Shown here piece after piece: positions 30,124-39,829 of a stretch of DNA of 54,971 bases. Origin of the DNA: Micromonospora sp. MP36 (GTDB lineage Bacteria; Actinomycetota; Actinomycetes; Mycobacteriales; Micromonosporaceae). Location: positions 1 to 54,971 of the forward strand of contig NZ_VSFA01000045.1 in NCBI RefSeq assembly GCF_008119785.1, written 5' to 3'. Numbering within the stretch: the stretch's first letter is position 1; each line of letters starts with the position of its first letter. The position numbers were made by a program, and so were the translations under genes. The notes beneath the pieces are model-generated. The model was given only the letters and a program-made list of their open reading frames with translations, was not told the DNA's origin and searched no databases.

Positions 30124-30138
30124 TCCTCCAGGTGGCCG
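30124..30138 (-). repeat. 15-bp direct repeat, copy 2 (upstream of the kinase and of the methyltransferase)
   Basis: TCCTCCAGGTGGCCG, identical to 28141-28155. It lies between the kinase start and the divergent methyltransferase start (GTG 30197, 59 bp away), so one protein bound here could act on both. Confidence 0.6.
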
Positions 30139-30196
30139 GTACGCCGACCGCCGGCACGAGGCCCGCCCGGCCGTCCCGCGCCTAGCGTCGACCAGC

Positions 30197-30853
30197 GTGA
30201 TCAGCGACGCGCCGACCTTCCTCACCCAGTTCATGCGGCACCCGCTCGCCACCGGCGCGGTGCTGCCCAGCGGGCCCACCCTGGCCCGGGACATCACGGC
30301 GGCGGTGCCGCGGGCGGGGCACCCGCTGGTGGTCGAGCTCGGCCCCGGGACCGGAGCGTTCACCGGGGCAATCCAGCAGCGGCTGGCCGGCCGCGGCCAC
30401 CACCTGGCGGTCGAACTCAACCCGGCGTTCGCCACCGGCCTGGCCCGCCGGCACCCCGCCGTCGAGGTGGTACGCGCCGACGCCGCCGCGCTCGGGGAAC
30501 TGCTGGCGGAACGCCGGCTCGCGGCGGCCGACGTGGTGGTCAGCGGGCTGCCCTGGGCCGCCTTTCCCGCCCGACGGCAGCGGGCGATCCTCGCCGCGGT
30601 GGTCGGTGCGCTCAACGCCGGCGGGGTCTTCACCACCTTCGCGTACCGGCACGCCCTGCCGACCCGCCCGGCCCGGCGCTTCCACCGGCTGCTGACCGGC
30701 GTCTTCGACGAGGTGACCGTGGGCCGGACCGTCTGGGCCAACCTGCCACCCGCCCTCGTGTACCACTGCCGCCGCCCACTCGCGCCACTCGCCGCAGGCT
30801 CCCGCCTGGACAGAGGGGGCCAGACCCCCGAAGATCCACACCAGGTCGCGTAA
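30197..30853 (+). CDS. SAM-dependent methyltransferase, phospholipid N-methyltransferase-like
   Basis: A 218-residue class I methyltransferase. It starts VISDAPTFLTQFMRHPLATGAVLPSGPTLARDI, the N-terminus typical of PmtA-like phospholipid N-methyltransferases, followed by SAM-binding motif I LVVELGPGTGAFTGAI, acid HHLAVELNP, and motif IV VVVSGLPWAAFPARRQRAIL. It may methylate phosphatidylethanolamine or another membrane-associated amine; rRNA dimethylases share some of these motifs. GTG 30197 follows TAGCGT by 8 nt. It is divergent from the two-component operon, which fits a membrane-related set with DedA. The 143 bp after it (30854-30996) hold only a weak GGCGG/CCGCC hairpin (30856-30875). 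Confidence 0.82.
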   Translation: MISDAPTFLTQFMRHPLATGAVLPSGPTLARDITAAVPRAGHPLVVELGPGTGAFTGAIQQRLAGRGHHLAVELNPAFATGLARRHPAVEVVRADAAALGELLAERRLAAADVVVSGLPWAAFPARRQRAILAAVVGALNAGGVFTTFAYRHALPTRPARRFHRLLTGVFDEVTVGRTVWANLPPALVYHCRRPLAPLAAGSRLDRGGQTPEDPHQVA

Positions 30854-30996
30854 ACGGCGGTATCCGACAGCCGCCGACACCCCCACATCGCGTATATGGA
30901 GTCGATCAAGCCCCGGCCAGCGCGCCAACGGCGACACACTCCACGAGGAGGCGGCGAGCCCCGGACCGCGACCAAAGACGGACCAGGGGCGAGGGA

Positions 30997-31452
30997 TCAG
31001 GCGGCGGGCCAGTCCTGGGAGGCCATACGCGGCGAGACCGCCCCGGGCGGGGCGGCCTCGAGCCAGGAGAGGAAGCCGGTGACCGTGGACCGCGCCATGG
31101 CGATCTCCACCGGTGCGTGATTGCTGGTACAGCGCAGGATCACCCAGTCGGCCGGCATGGAGAGCCGTTCCTGCCCCTCGGGGAGCCGGCGGCGCTCCAC
31201 CGCGAGCCGCTTACGGGAGAGTACCCGCTTGGGCCGCAGGGCGAAGCTGAACATGCGGTACCAGCGAAGTTCGTCGCCGACGAAACGGCCGAAGCCGGGT
31301 GACCAGCCTCGGCCGTCGAGGATCGTGGAGACCCGGACACTGAGCCGGATGATGCCTCCGCTGCGGGTGAACAGTGCCCGCCGGACGAAGAGGATCAGAA
31401 GCGAGGCGAGCACGACCGCGACGCCGATTCCGATCCCTTCCACGATCTCCAT
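30997..31452 (-). CDS. DUF2550 membrane-anchored protein
   Basis: A 151-residue actinobacterial protein of the DUF2550 family, function unknown. An N-terminal membrane helix (about 7-24, GIGVAVVLASLLILFVRR) anchors a cytosolic domain with DGRGWSPGFGRFVGDELRWYRMFSFALRPKRVLSR and DWVILRC. The family is regularly found beside atpC in actinobacteria, as here: ATG 31452 is 12 bp after the atpC stop, so the two form one transcript. A role linked to the ATP synthase is suggested only by this association. Confidence 0.88.
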   Translation of the reverse strand: MEIVEGIGIGVAVVLASLLILFVRRALFTRSGGIIRLSVRVSTILDGRGWSPGFGRFVGDELRWYRMFSFALRPKRVLSRKRLAVERRRLPEGQERLSMPADWVILRCTSNHAPVEIAMARSTVTGFLSWLEAAPPGAVSPRMASQDWPAA

Positions 31453-31464
31453 CGGCGGGTCGGC

Positions 31465-31743
31465 TCAGCGCGCCGGGGTGGCGGGGGTGGCGCTCTCGGC
31501 GAGGACCGTGACGCCCTCACCGGTAACCGACACGAAGCCGCCAGCCACGTCGTACGCGAGCTGCTGGCCGCCGGCCTGCTTGATGCGTACCTGGCTGGGC
31601 TCGGCGAGCTGGCCGAGCAGGGGCGCGTGCCCCGCCAGCACACCCAGCTCACCCTCGGTCGTCCGGGCGACGACCATCTCGGCCTCGCCGGACCAGACCT
31701 TCTCCTCGACGGCTACGAGCTCGACGTGAAGCTGCTGTGCCAC
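31465..31743 (-). CDS. atpC: ATP synthase epsilon subunit, short form without C-terminal helices
   Basis: A 92-residue epsilon subunit of the F1 central stalk. The beta-sandwich domain is complete: AQQLHVELVAVEEKVWSGEAEMVVARTTEGELGVLAGHAPLLGQLAEPSQVRIK and YDVAGGFVSVTGEGVTVLAE. It stops at PATPAR, where other epsilon subunits (about 120-139 residues) continue into the two-helix domain that inhibits ATP hydrolysis. The 12 bp before DUF2550 leave no room for a frameshifted remainder. GTG 31743 follows AAGGAGA. Unlike in nearly all bacteria, atpD is not next to it: an LCP gene and two terminators intervene, and it has its own likely promoter (31777-31806). Confidence 0.93.
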   Translation of the reverse strand: MAQQLHVELVAVEEKVWSGEAEMVVARTTEGELGVLAGHAPLLGQLAEPSQVRIKQAGGQQLAYDVAGGFVSVTGEGVTVLAESATPATPAR

Positions 31744-31776
31744 GCTGTCTCCTTGCTGCGGCGGCGGATTGCCGAA

Positions 31777-31806
31777 AGTCTAGTCGCGGCCTCGAGCCCC
31801 ACCCAA
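31777..31806 (-). promoter_or_regulatory. Probable private promoter of atpC
   Basis: On the minus strand TTGGGT (31806-31801) is 18 nt from TAGACT (31782-31777), a good fit to the housekeeping promoter. Transcription would start about 27 bp before the GTG, leaving room for the AAGGAGA ribosome site. Confidence 0.5.
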
Positions 31807-31845
31807 CGCGGGTGGCGAGAGCTGCGCCACGGTCACGTCAACGAG

Positions 31846-31863
31846 CCCCGGCACCCGCCGGGG
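31846..31863 (-). terminator. Terminator after the LCP gene
   Basis: Perfect 7-bp arms CCCCGGC (31846-31852) and GCCGGGG (31857-31863) with a 4-nt loop, 17 bp after the LCP stop on the minus strand. It separates LCP from atpC. Confidence 0.55.
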
Positions 31864-31879
31864 TCCGTTGGCGCTCAGG

Positions 31880-33088
31880 TTAACTGGTCTTCTGCTTGAA
31901 GTCGGGGTGCTCCAGCATGAACGCGTCGATCTGTTCGTTGCGGAGGGCCGCGAAGAAGTCGTCGGCCGGCGGCAGCAGCCGCTCCCCCTTGTACGCCGAG
32001 CCGGTGCCGATGCCCTCGCCGGGCAGCTTGATCGTCTGGATCGAGTCGGCTCGGATGCCCTTCAGCGCGAGCGCGAAGTCGACCACGCTGTTGCCGCGGC
32101 CGTTGAAGATGAGCGACTCGCCGGCGGCGCGGAGCACCCGGTCCAGCTTCACCGGGTTGGTCACCACGTCGGCGCTGAACGCCTGGCTCACCATCGCCTT
32201 GACGAACTGCTGCTGGTGCCGCTGCCGGCCGTAGTCGGCGTCCGGCACGCCGTTGCGCGGGTAGCGCTGCCGCACGTAGTCCAGCGCCTGCCAGCCCTTG
32301 AGGTGCGCGTTGCCCTTCTTGTACTCGGCCTGCGGGCCGAGGTAGCCCCCACCGCCGGGCTTGAGCTGGCGCATGGTGCCGTCGGGCTGGCGGTGCTCCG
32401 ACTTCACGTCCCGCTCGATGTACATGTCGACGCCGCCCATGGCGTCGACGATCTTCCGGAAGCCGGTGAAGTTGATGATCGCGCCGGCATCGAAGCGCTC
32501 GATCCCGGTGACCTGCTGGACGGTCTTCGCGAGCAGTTCGAAGCCCTGCGCAGCGTCGGGGTTCTGCCCGGACACCCTGCTGCCGTACGACATGGCGTCA
32601 TTCAGCTTGCCGGTGCCGCCCGAGTAGTGCGCCTTGGGGAAGGCCGGGATGTCGACCCGCAGGTCGCGGGGAAGTGAGAAGAGGTAGCCCCGGTCCAGGC
32701 CGGCCGGCACGTGCATGATCATGACCGAGTCGGACAGTGGCGGGGTCTTCGGATCGCGGGGGTCGATGCCGACCAGCAGGATGTTCAGCGGGCCCTTGAT
32801 GTCGCTCTTCTTCTCGGTGGCGCCGGCCGCCTCGTCACCGAAGAGGTCCCCCTTGCCGACCGCGCCCTCATAGCGGGCCACCAGCGCGTGATAGCCCACC
32901 AGCACGCTGCCACTCAGCACCATGAGGACCACGCCGAAGATGGTGCACATCCGGGCCCACCGCGGCACTCCCCGCCAGCTGGACCGCTTGCCGCCGCGCG
33001 TGCCGGCCTTGGCCACGAGCTTCTCCAATCGTCGCGCCCACGACTGGTAGACGGGCGGGCGGATCCGTTTCGTTGCGATAGCGAGCAA
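31880..33088 (-). CDS. LytR-CpsA-Psr (LCP) family cell-wall glycopolymer ligase
   Basis: An LCP-family protein of up to 402 residues. It attaches teichoic acid-like or arabinogalactan-type polymers to peptidoglycan on the outer face of the membrane. A basic cytosolic N-terminus (1-46) precedes one membrane helix (about 47-69). The LCP domain (about 100-320) has LNILLVGIDPRD, SDSVMIMHV, YLFSLPRDLRVDIP with the pyrophosphate-binding Arg residues, and VRQRYPRNGVPDADYGRQRHQQQFV. The start is uncertain: TTG 33088 opens the frame, and GTG 33016 would still keep the membrane helix. It sits between atpD and atpC with terminators on both sides, an insertion into the usual atp gene order. Confidence 0.88.
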   Translation of the reverse strand: MLAIATKRIRPPVYQSWARRLEKLVAKAGTRGGKRSSWRGVPRWARMCTIFGVVLMVLSGSVLVGYHALVARYEGAVGKGDLFGDEAAGATEKKSDIKGPLNILLVGIDPRDPKTPPLSDSVMIMHVPAGLDRGYLFSLPRDLRVDIPAFPKAHYSGGTGKLNDAMSYGSRVSGQNPDAAQGFELLAKTVQQVTGIERFDAGAIINFTGFRKIVDAMGGVDMYIERDVKSEHRQPDGTMRQLKPGGGGYLGPQAEYKKGNAHLKGWQALDYVRQRYPRNGVPDADYGRQRHQQQFVKAMVSQAFSADVVTNPVKLDRVLRAAGESLIFNGRGNSVVDFALALKGIRADSIQTIKLPGEGIGTGSAYKGERLLPPADDFFAALRNEQIDAFMLEHPDFKQKTS

Positions 33089-33187
33089 CGTTGATGACGT
33101 GAAGTCGTGTCACGAACGGTACCGCGCGGTCCGGCGAACCGCCTTCCGGGCATCCGGACATCGGGTACGAGCTGGGCCCGAACAGGC

Positions 33188-33221
33188 GGAGGCCGCCCCG
33201 ACGTCTGTCGGGGCGGCCTCC
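33188..33221 (-). terminator. Strong terminator after atpD
   Basis: A perfect 15-bp stem (33188-33202 with 33207-33221) and the tetraloop GTCT, 19 bp after the atpD stop. It should end most transcription of the atp operon before LCP and atpC. Confidence 0.85.
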
Positions 33222-33240
33222 GTGGAGTGTGGCAAGGGTC

Positions 33241-34676
<1,436 letters not shown>

Positions 34677-34677
<1 letters not shown>

Positions 34678-35606
34678 CACACTTCACTTCCCGACGCGGC
34701 GAGCGCGTTCGCGCCGCCGACGATCTCACTGATCTCCTGGGTGATCCCGGCCTGGCGGGCCGTGTTCATCTCCCGCGTGTACTTCTCGATCATCTCTTCG
34801 GCGTTGTCGGTGGCGCTCTTCATCGCCCGCCGACGGGCCGCCGACTCGCTGGCCGCCGACTCCAGCAACGCCGCGTAGATCCGCGTGTTGATGTACTTCG
34901 GCAGCAGCGCGTCGAGCAGCGCCTCCGCCTCCGGCTCGAACTCGTACGCCGGGAGCAGACCCTCGGACCGCGGCCGGTCCTCGACCTGCATCGGGCCGAT
35001 GATCCGCGTGACCGGCGTCTGGGTCATCAGGGACTTGAACTCGGTGTAGACGATGTGCAGCTCGTCGATGCCGACAACCCCGTCCGGCCCGGCCCCGCCG
35101 TCCACGTCGTCCGCGCCGGCCGTGAACGCCTTGATCAGCGTCTCGCCCACCTCGCGAGCATCGGAGAAGGCCGGCTGCTCCGAGAAGCCGGTCCAGCTCG
35201 CCGCGATCTCCCGGTTGCGGAACCGGTAGAACGTGACGCCCTTGCGCCCGATGACGTAGAGCACCGGCTCCTTGCCGTCGGCCGCAAGCCGGGCGATCAG
35301 CGACTCGGCCGTCCTGATGGCGTTGGAGCTGTAACCACCGGCCAGACCCCGGTCGCTGGTGACCAGCAGGACGCCCGCCCGCCGCACCCGCTCGCGCGGG
35401 GTGAGCAGCGGGTGGTCGATCCGCGCGTTGGACGCCAGCGCCGTGAGCACGTCGGTGATCGCCTTGGCGTACGGCAGGGAGGCCTCCACCCGCGCCTGGG
35501 CCTTGGCGATGCGGCTCGTCGCCACGAGCTCCATCGCCTTGGTGATCTTCTTCATCGACTTCGCCGAGCGGATCCGTTGACGAAGAACGCGTACCTGGGC
35601 GGCCAT
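34677..35606 (-). CDS. atpG: ATP synthase F1 subunit gamma
   Basis: The rotating central-stalk subunit, 309 residues. Conserved N-terminal helix AAQVRVLRQRIRSAKSMKKITKAMELVATSRIAKAQ, the middle LLVTSDRGLAGGYSSNAIR and the C-terminal helix SATDNAEEMIEKYTREMNTARQAGITQEISEIVGGANAL pair as a coiled coil inside the alpha-beta ring. It carries an actinobacterial insertion with AGADDVDGGAGPDGVVG (about 165-185), part of the 12-14-residue-type extra loop described in mycobacterial gamma. It begins 2 bp after atpA and overlaps atpD. Confidence 0.97.
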
Positions 35607-35608
35607 CG

Positions 35609-37261
35609 TCAGCTCTCAGCCGGGCGGTCGGTCGAGCCCTCGCGGAAGCGGGTCACCGTCTCGCGGGTCTCCTCGCCCTCCAGCGGCTTGGCCGGGGCCT
35701 CGTTGATCCGCACCTCATCCTCCTTGCCGAGGAAGAGCTGCTTGAACTCGGTGATGGCCGAGTCGAGCGAGCCGATGATGTCGTCGTCCCACTTGTTGTC
35801 CGCGATCGCGGCCAGGACGCCCTCGTGCTTGTGCCGGAGGTACTGCAGGAACTCCGACTCGAAGCGCTTGATCTCGCCGACCGGGATGTCGTCCAGCTTG
35901 CCCTCGGTGCCGGCCCAGACCGAGACGACCTGCTCCTGCACCGGGTACGGCGAGTAGTTCGGCTGCTTGAGCAGCTCGACCAGGCGGGAGCCGCGCTCGA
36001 GCTGGGCACGGGAGGCCTTGTCCAGGTCGGAGGCGAAGGCGGCGAACGCCTCCAGCTCGCGGAACTGGGCCAGGTTGAGCCGGAGCGAACCGGCGACCTT
36101 CCGCATCGGCTTCACCTGGGCGGCGCCACCGACCCGGGAGACCGAGGTGCCGACGTTGATGGCCGGCCGGACGCCCTGGTTGAACAGGTCGGTCTCGAGG
36201 AAGATCTGACCGTCGGTGATCGAGATCACGTTGGTCGGGATGAACGCGGAGATGTCGTTCGCCTTGGTCTCGATGATCGGCAGACCGGTCATCGAGCCGC
36301 CGCCCAGCTCGTCGGAGAGCTTGGCGCAGCGCTCCAGCAGCCGGGAGTGCAGGTAGAAGACGTCACCCGGGTACGCCTCGCGGCCCGGCGGGCGGCGCAG
36401 CAGCAGCGACACGGCCCGGTACGCCTCGGCCTGCTTGCTCAGGTCGTCGAAGACGATCAGGACGTGCTTGCCGCCGTACATCCAGTGCTGCCCGATGGAC
36501 GAGCCGGTGTACGGGGCGAGGTACTTGAAGCCAGCCGGGTCCGAGGCCGGGGAGGCGACGATGGTGGTGTACTCCATCGCGCCCGCCTCCTCCAGCGTCC
36601 CCTTGATCGAGGCGATGGTGGAGGCCTTCTGGCCGACGGCGACGTAGATGCAGCGGACCTGCTTCTTCGGGTCGCCGGAACGCCAGTTGTCCCGCTGGTT
36701 GAGGATGGCGTCCAGGGCGACCGTGGTCTTGCCGGTCTTCCGGTCACCGATGATCAGCTGACGCTGGCCGCGGCCGATCGGGGTCATCGCGTCGACGGCC
36801 TTGAGACCGGTCTGCAGCGGCTCGAAGACCGACTGGCGGGACATCACGTTCGGGGCCTGGAGCTCCAGCTCGCGGTAGCCCTCGTCCGGGATGTCGCCGA
36901 GGCCGTCGATCGGCTGGCCGAGCGCGTTGACCACGCGGCCGAGGAAGGCGTCGCCGACCGGGACGGAGAGCACCCGGCCGGTGCGCTTGACGCGCTGCCC
37001 CTCCTCGATACCGCCGAAGTCACCGAGGACGACGACACCGATCTCCCGGACGTCGAGGTTCAGCGCCACGCCGAGCGTGCCGTCCTCGAACTCCAGGAGC
37101 TCGTTGGTCATGGTCGAGGGCAGACCCTCGACGTGGGCGATGCCGTCGCCGGCGTCGGCGACGGTGCCGACCTCCTCACGGGAGACGTCGGCCGTGTAGG
37201 AGGAGACATAGCGCTCCAGGGCGCCGCGGATCTCCTCCGTCGAGATGGTCAGCTCGGCCAT
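35609..37261 (-). CDS. atpA: ATP synthase F1 subunit alpha
   Basis: The non-catalytic nucleotide-binding subunit, 550 residues. P-loop GDRKTGKTTVALDAILNQ, then VGQKASTIASIKGTLEEAGAMEYTTIV, HVLIVFDDLSKQAEAYRAVSLLLRRPPGREAYPGDVFYLHSRLLER and VSRVGGAAQVKPMRKVAG are standard. It has the long C-terminal extension (after YLRHKHEGVLAAI, about 505-550, with many acidic residues) typical of actinobacterial alpha, which in mycobacteria suppresses ATP hydrolysis. That is of interest because the epsilon subunit here lacks its inhibitory domain. ATG 37261 follows AAGGAAGCAGAGG. Confidence 0.97.
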   Translation of the reverse strand: MAELTISTEEIRGALERYVSSYTADVSREEVGTVADAGDGIAHVEGLPSTMTNELLEFEDGTLGVALNLDVREIGVVVLGDFGGIEEGQRVKRTGRVLSVPVGDAFLGRVVNALGQPIDGLGDIPDEGYRELELQAPNVMSRQSVFEPLQTGLKAVDAMTPIGRGQRQLIIGDRKTGKTTVALDAILNQRDNWRSGDPKKQVRCIYVAVGQKASTIASIKGTLEEAGAMEYTTIVASPASDPAGFKYLAPYTGSSIGQHWMYGGKHVLIVFDDLSKQAEAYRAVSLLLRRPPGREAYPGDVFYLHSRLLERCAKLSDELGGGSMTGLPIIETKANDISAFIPTNVISITDGQIFLETDLFNQGVRPAINVGTSVSRVGGAAQVKPMRKVAGSLRLNLAQFRELEAFAAFASDLDKASRAQLERGSRLVELLKQPNYSPYPVQEQVVSVWAGTEGKLDDIPVGEIKRFESEFLQYLRHKHEGVLAAIADNKWDDDIIGSLDSAITEFKQLFLGKEDEVRINEAPAKPLEGEETRETVTRFREGSTDRPAES

Positions 37262-37347
37262 CCTCTGCTTCCTTCAAGTATCAGGGGCCCGGGATACCTA
37301 GTACCGACCGGTCCGATGGCGTCGAATCAGGGCTGCGGAGGCGCTGG

Positions 37348-38169
37348 TCAGCGCTTCGCGAGCGCGTTGCGGGTCTCGTTGAGGCGGCGCAGGACGGTGC
37401 CGTCGTACAGGTCGGAGCCGACCCGCACGCTCACCCCACCGAGCACCTCGGGGTTCACCGTCTGCTTGACGGAAACCTCTCGACCGTACATCGCGGAGAG
37501 GCGGGCACCGAGGCGTCGCTCCTCCTCGTCACTCAGCGGGGCCGCCACGGTCACGTACGCGACCTGACGGTCCCGCCGGTCGGCGGCCAGCTCGACCAGC
37601 CGGGTGAGCGCCCCGATGAACGAGCGCCCCCCGAAGCCGGCCAGCGCGGCCTCGACGAGACGGACGGTGACCGGCCGGGCCTTGCCGGCGAGCAGCTCGC
37701 GGGCCAGGGTGGCCCGCCGCTCGGCCGGGGCCATCGGATCGGAGAGCGCGTTGGACAGCTCGGCGGAAGCGGAGACGACCTGGCCGAAACGGAACAGCTC
37801 GTCCTCGACCTCGCCCAGCTCGCCGGCCTTCTCGGCGCCCGCCAGGAGCGCCTCGACACCCAGCCGCTCGGTGCCGTCGAGCAACTCCGACGGCGCCGAC
37901 CAGCGGCCGCCGACCAGCGCGGTGAGCAGGTCGAGCGCGTCCGCGCCGACCTTCCCGCTCAGGATGCCCGTGAGCAGGCCGGTGCGGTCCTCACCCGGAC
38001 GCGCCGGGTCCGACAGCGCCCGGCGCAGCCGCGGCTCGCGCCGCAGCAGTGCGGCCACGGAGAGGATGTCGTCGGCGGTGGAGGCCACCGCCGACGGCTC
38101 CGCGCCACGGGCGTACGCGTCGAGGCGCTCGGCCCCGACCTTGTACGACTCCCGGCTGGCGGCCTGCAT
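37348..38169 (-). CDS. atpH: ATP synthase subunit delta
   Basis: A 273-residue peripheral-stalk subunit (OSCP). The N-terminal helical domain and the C-terminal signature VTVAAPLSDEEERRLGARLSAMYGREVSVKQTVNPEVLGGVSVRVGSDLYDGTVLRRLNE are clear. The length is about 90 residues more than in E. coli, as usual in actinobacteria, but it is not fused to a b subunit as in mycobacteria. ATG 38169 overlaps the atpF stop (TGATG). The 86-bp gap to atpA shows no terminator. Confidence 0.95.
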   Translation of the reverse strand: MQAASRESYKVGAERLDAYARGAEPSAVASTADDILSVAALLRREPRLRRALSDPARPGEDRTGLLTGILSGKVGADALDLLTALVGGRWSAPSELLDGTERLGVEALLAGAEKAGELGEVEDELFRFGQVVSASAELSNALSDPMAPAERRATLARELLAGKARPVTVRLVEAALAGFGGRSFIGALTRLVELAADRRDRQVAYVTVAAPLSDEEERRLGARLSAMYGREVSVKQTVNPEVLGGVSVRVGSDLYDGTVLRRLNETRNALAKR

Positions 38170-38699
38170 CAGTGGGCCCCCGCGCTCTCGAGACCGCTCA
38201 GGAACCGGTCGACGGTGCCCTTGCGACGTGCCTCGTCGGCGAGCGACTCACCGACGATCTTGCTGGCCAGGTCCACCGCGAGGGTGCCGACCTCGGCGCG
38301 GAGCTCACGCACGATGGTGGCCCGCTCGGCGGAGAGCTGCTCCTTGCCGGCCGCGATGATCCGGTCGGACTCCTCCCGCGCCTTGGCGAGGATGTCCTGG
38401 CGGATCCCCTCGGCGTCGGCCCGGGCGTCGTCGCGGATCTTGGCGGCGTCGGTCCGGGCCTCGGCCAGCTGCGCGCGGTACTGCTCGAGCAGCTTGTTGG
38501 CCTCGGCCTGGGCGGCCTCGGCACGCTTGATGCCACCCTCGATCGCGTCGACCCGGGCCTGGAACGTCTGCTCCATGCGGGGGAAGACGAACTTCATCAG
38601 CACGAAGCAGAGCACGATGAAGGCGATGCCACCGACCACAATCTCCTGCCAGATCGGCAGGATGGGGTTGTGTTCAGCACCCTCGGCGAGGAAGTACAT
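38169..38699 (-). CDS. atpF: ATP synthase Fo subunit b
   Basis: A 176-residue peripheral-stalk subunit with one N-terminal membrane helix (about 18-37, EIVVGGIAFIVLCFVLMKFVF) and a long amphipathic coiled coil ending in a dimerisation and delta-binding part. It includes VDAIEGGIKRAEAAQAEANKLLEQYRAQLAEARTDAAKIRDDARADAEGIRQDIL. It is separated from atpE by 26 bp with a GGGAGG ribosome site and overlaps atpH by one base. Confidence 0.96.
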   Translation of the reverse strand: MYFLAEGAEHNPILPIWQEIVVGGIAFIVLCFVLMKFVFPRMEQTFQARVDAIEGGIKRAEAAQAEANKLLEQYRAQLAEARTDAAKIRDDARADAEGIRQDILAKAREESDRIIAAGKEQLSAERATIVRELRAEVGTLAVDLASKIVGESLADEARRKGTVDRFLSGLESAGAH

Positions 38700-38725
38700 G
38701 GAAGACCTCCCGATCAGAGGGGGGA

Positions 38726-38953
38726 TTACTTAGCCCAGACGAAGCCGAACGCGACGCCGAGCAGGGCCAGCGCCTCGATGACAGCGAAGCCGATCCAGAC
38801 GTACGGCAGGGTCATCCGGGACGACTCCGGCTGGCGGGCGGTCGACTGGATGTAGGCCGAGAAGACCAGGCCCACGCCGATGCCCGGGCCGATGGCGGCC
38901 AGGCCGTAGCCGATGGCGGCGGTGCTGCCCGATACCGCGGCGAGAACGTCCAT
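38726..38953 (-). CDS. atpE: ATP synthase Fo subunit c
   Basis: A 75-residue two-helix proteolipid of the proton-driven ring. Helix 1 contains the glycine zipper GYGLAAIGPGIGVGLVFSAY, the polar loop is ARQPE, and helix 2 WIGFAVIEALALLGVAFGFV carries the proton-binding Glu60. No Na+-site Gln/Ser-Thr signature is seen in helix 1, so it is a proton enzyme. ATG 38953 gives the canonical MDVLAAV; the ribosome site CAGGAGGAA lies just upstream. Confidence 0.97.
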   Translation of the reverse strand: MDVLAAVSGSTAAIGYGLAAIGPGIGVGLVFSAYIQSTARQPESSRMTLPYVWIGFAVIEALALLGVAFGFVWAK

Positions 38954-39020
38954 TGGTGTGTTCCTCCTGGTTATCACGCGTGACTGTCACGCGGGACGAC
39001 AACGGTTGGTGCGAAGTGGA

Positions 39021-39818
39021 TCAGTGCTCTTCGGCGAGCGCGCCCTGCACGTAGCTGGCGGTCAGCACCGTGAAGACGTAGGCCTGCAGACAGATCACCA
39101 GGAACTCGAGGAAGGTCAGCGCGACGGTCATCAGCCAGGAGAGCACCGAGACCGGCGCCAGCAGCCCGGTGGCGTTGAGCATCGCGAAGCCGCCCAGCGT
39201 GAAGACCAGCAGGAGCATGTGCCCGGCGAACATGTTGGCGAACAGACGGACGGCCAGCGAGAACGGCCGGACCAGGAAGGTCGAGAACGCCTCGATCGGG
39301 ATCAGCAGCGGCAGGATGTACCAGGGCGCCGGCGGGATGAGCGAGTTCTTGAAGTACTTCACGAAGCCGTGGTGCCGGATGCCCACGTAGTTGAAGAGCA
39401 CGTAGCTGATCAACGCGAGGAACGCCGGGAAGGCGATGTGCGAGTTCGGCGAGATCTGGAAGAACGGGACGATCGCGAAGAAATTCGTCAGCAGGACGAA
39501 ACAGAAGAGCGTGGTGAAGTAAGGCGCGAACCGAACTCCCTGGTGCCCGATCATGTCGACCGCGATGTTGTTCCGGACGAAGCCGTAGATCGACTCGGCG
39601 AACCACTGCTTCTTGGTCGGCACCAGCTGCGGGTTGCGGTAGCTGAGCAGGAAGAACAGGATCAGGATCCCGACCGCCAGCCAGACCATGAACGTGATCT
39701 TGGTGAACCAGTAGGAGTTGTGCGCACCCCAGGGCAGGATGCTGGGCAGGTAGAAGTCCTCCACGCTGGGAGGAAAGTTTGCCGCGCCCTGTGCAAGGAC
39801 GTTCGCCTGTCCGAACAC
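39021..39818 (-). CDS. atpB: ATP synthase Fo subunit a
   Basis: A 265-residue membrane subunit that forms the proton half-channels. The essential Arg is in FSLAVRLFANMFAGHMLLLV, and the late LEFLVICLQAYVFTVLTASYV is the last helix pair. About six membrane helices are visible. GTG 39818 follows GGAAGG by 7 nt and is the only reasonable start, since the frame upstream is the antiparallel-free remainder of atpZ. It ends 67 bp before atpE. Confidence 0.95.
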   Translation of the reverse strand: MFGQANVLAQGAANFPPSVEDFYLPSILPWGAHNSYWFTKITFMVWLAVGILILFFLLSYRNPQLVPTKKQWFAESIYGFVRNNIAVDMIGHQGVRFAPYFTTLFCFVLLTNFFAIVPFFQISPNSHIAFPAFLALISYVLFNYVGIRHHGFVKYFKNSLIPPAPWYILPLLIPIEAFSTFLVRPFSLAVRLFANMFAGHMLLLVFTLGGFAMLNATGLLAPVSVLSWLMTVALTFLEFLVICLQAYVFTVLTASYVQGALAEEH

Positions 39819-39829
39819 CGCGTCCCTTC

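Noticed and set aside
30896..31120. A 74-codon plus-strand open frame opposite the DUF2550 gene.
   Set aside because: It has no recognisable domain, overlaps a well-supported conserved gene on the other strand and lacks a ribosome site.
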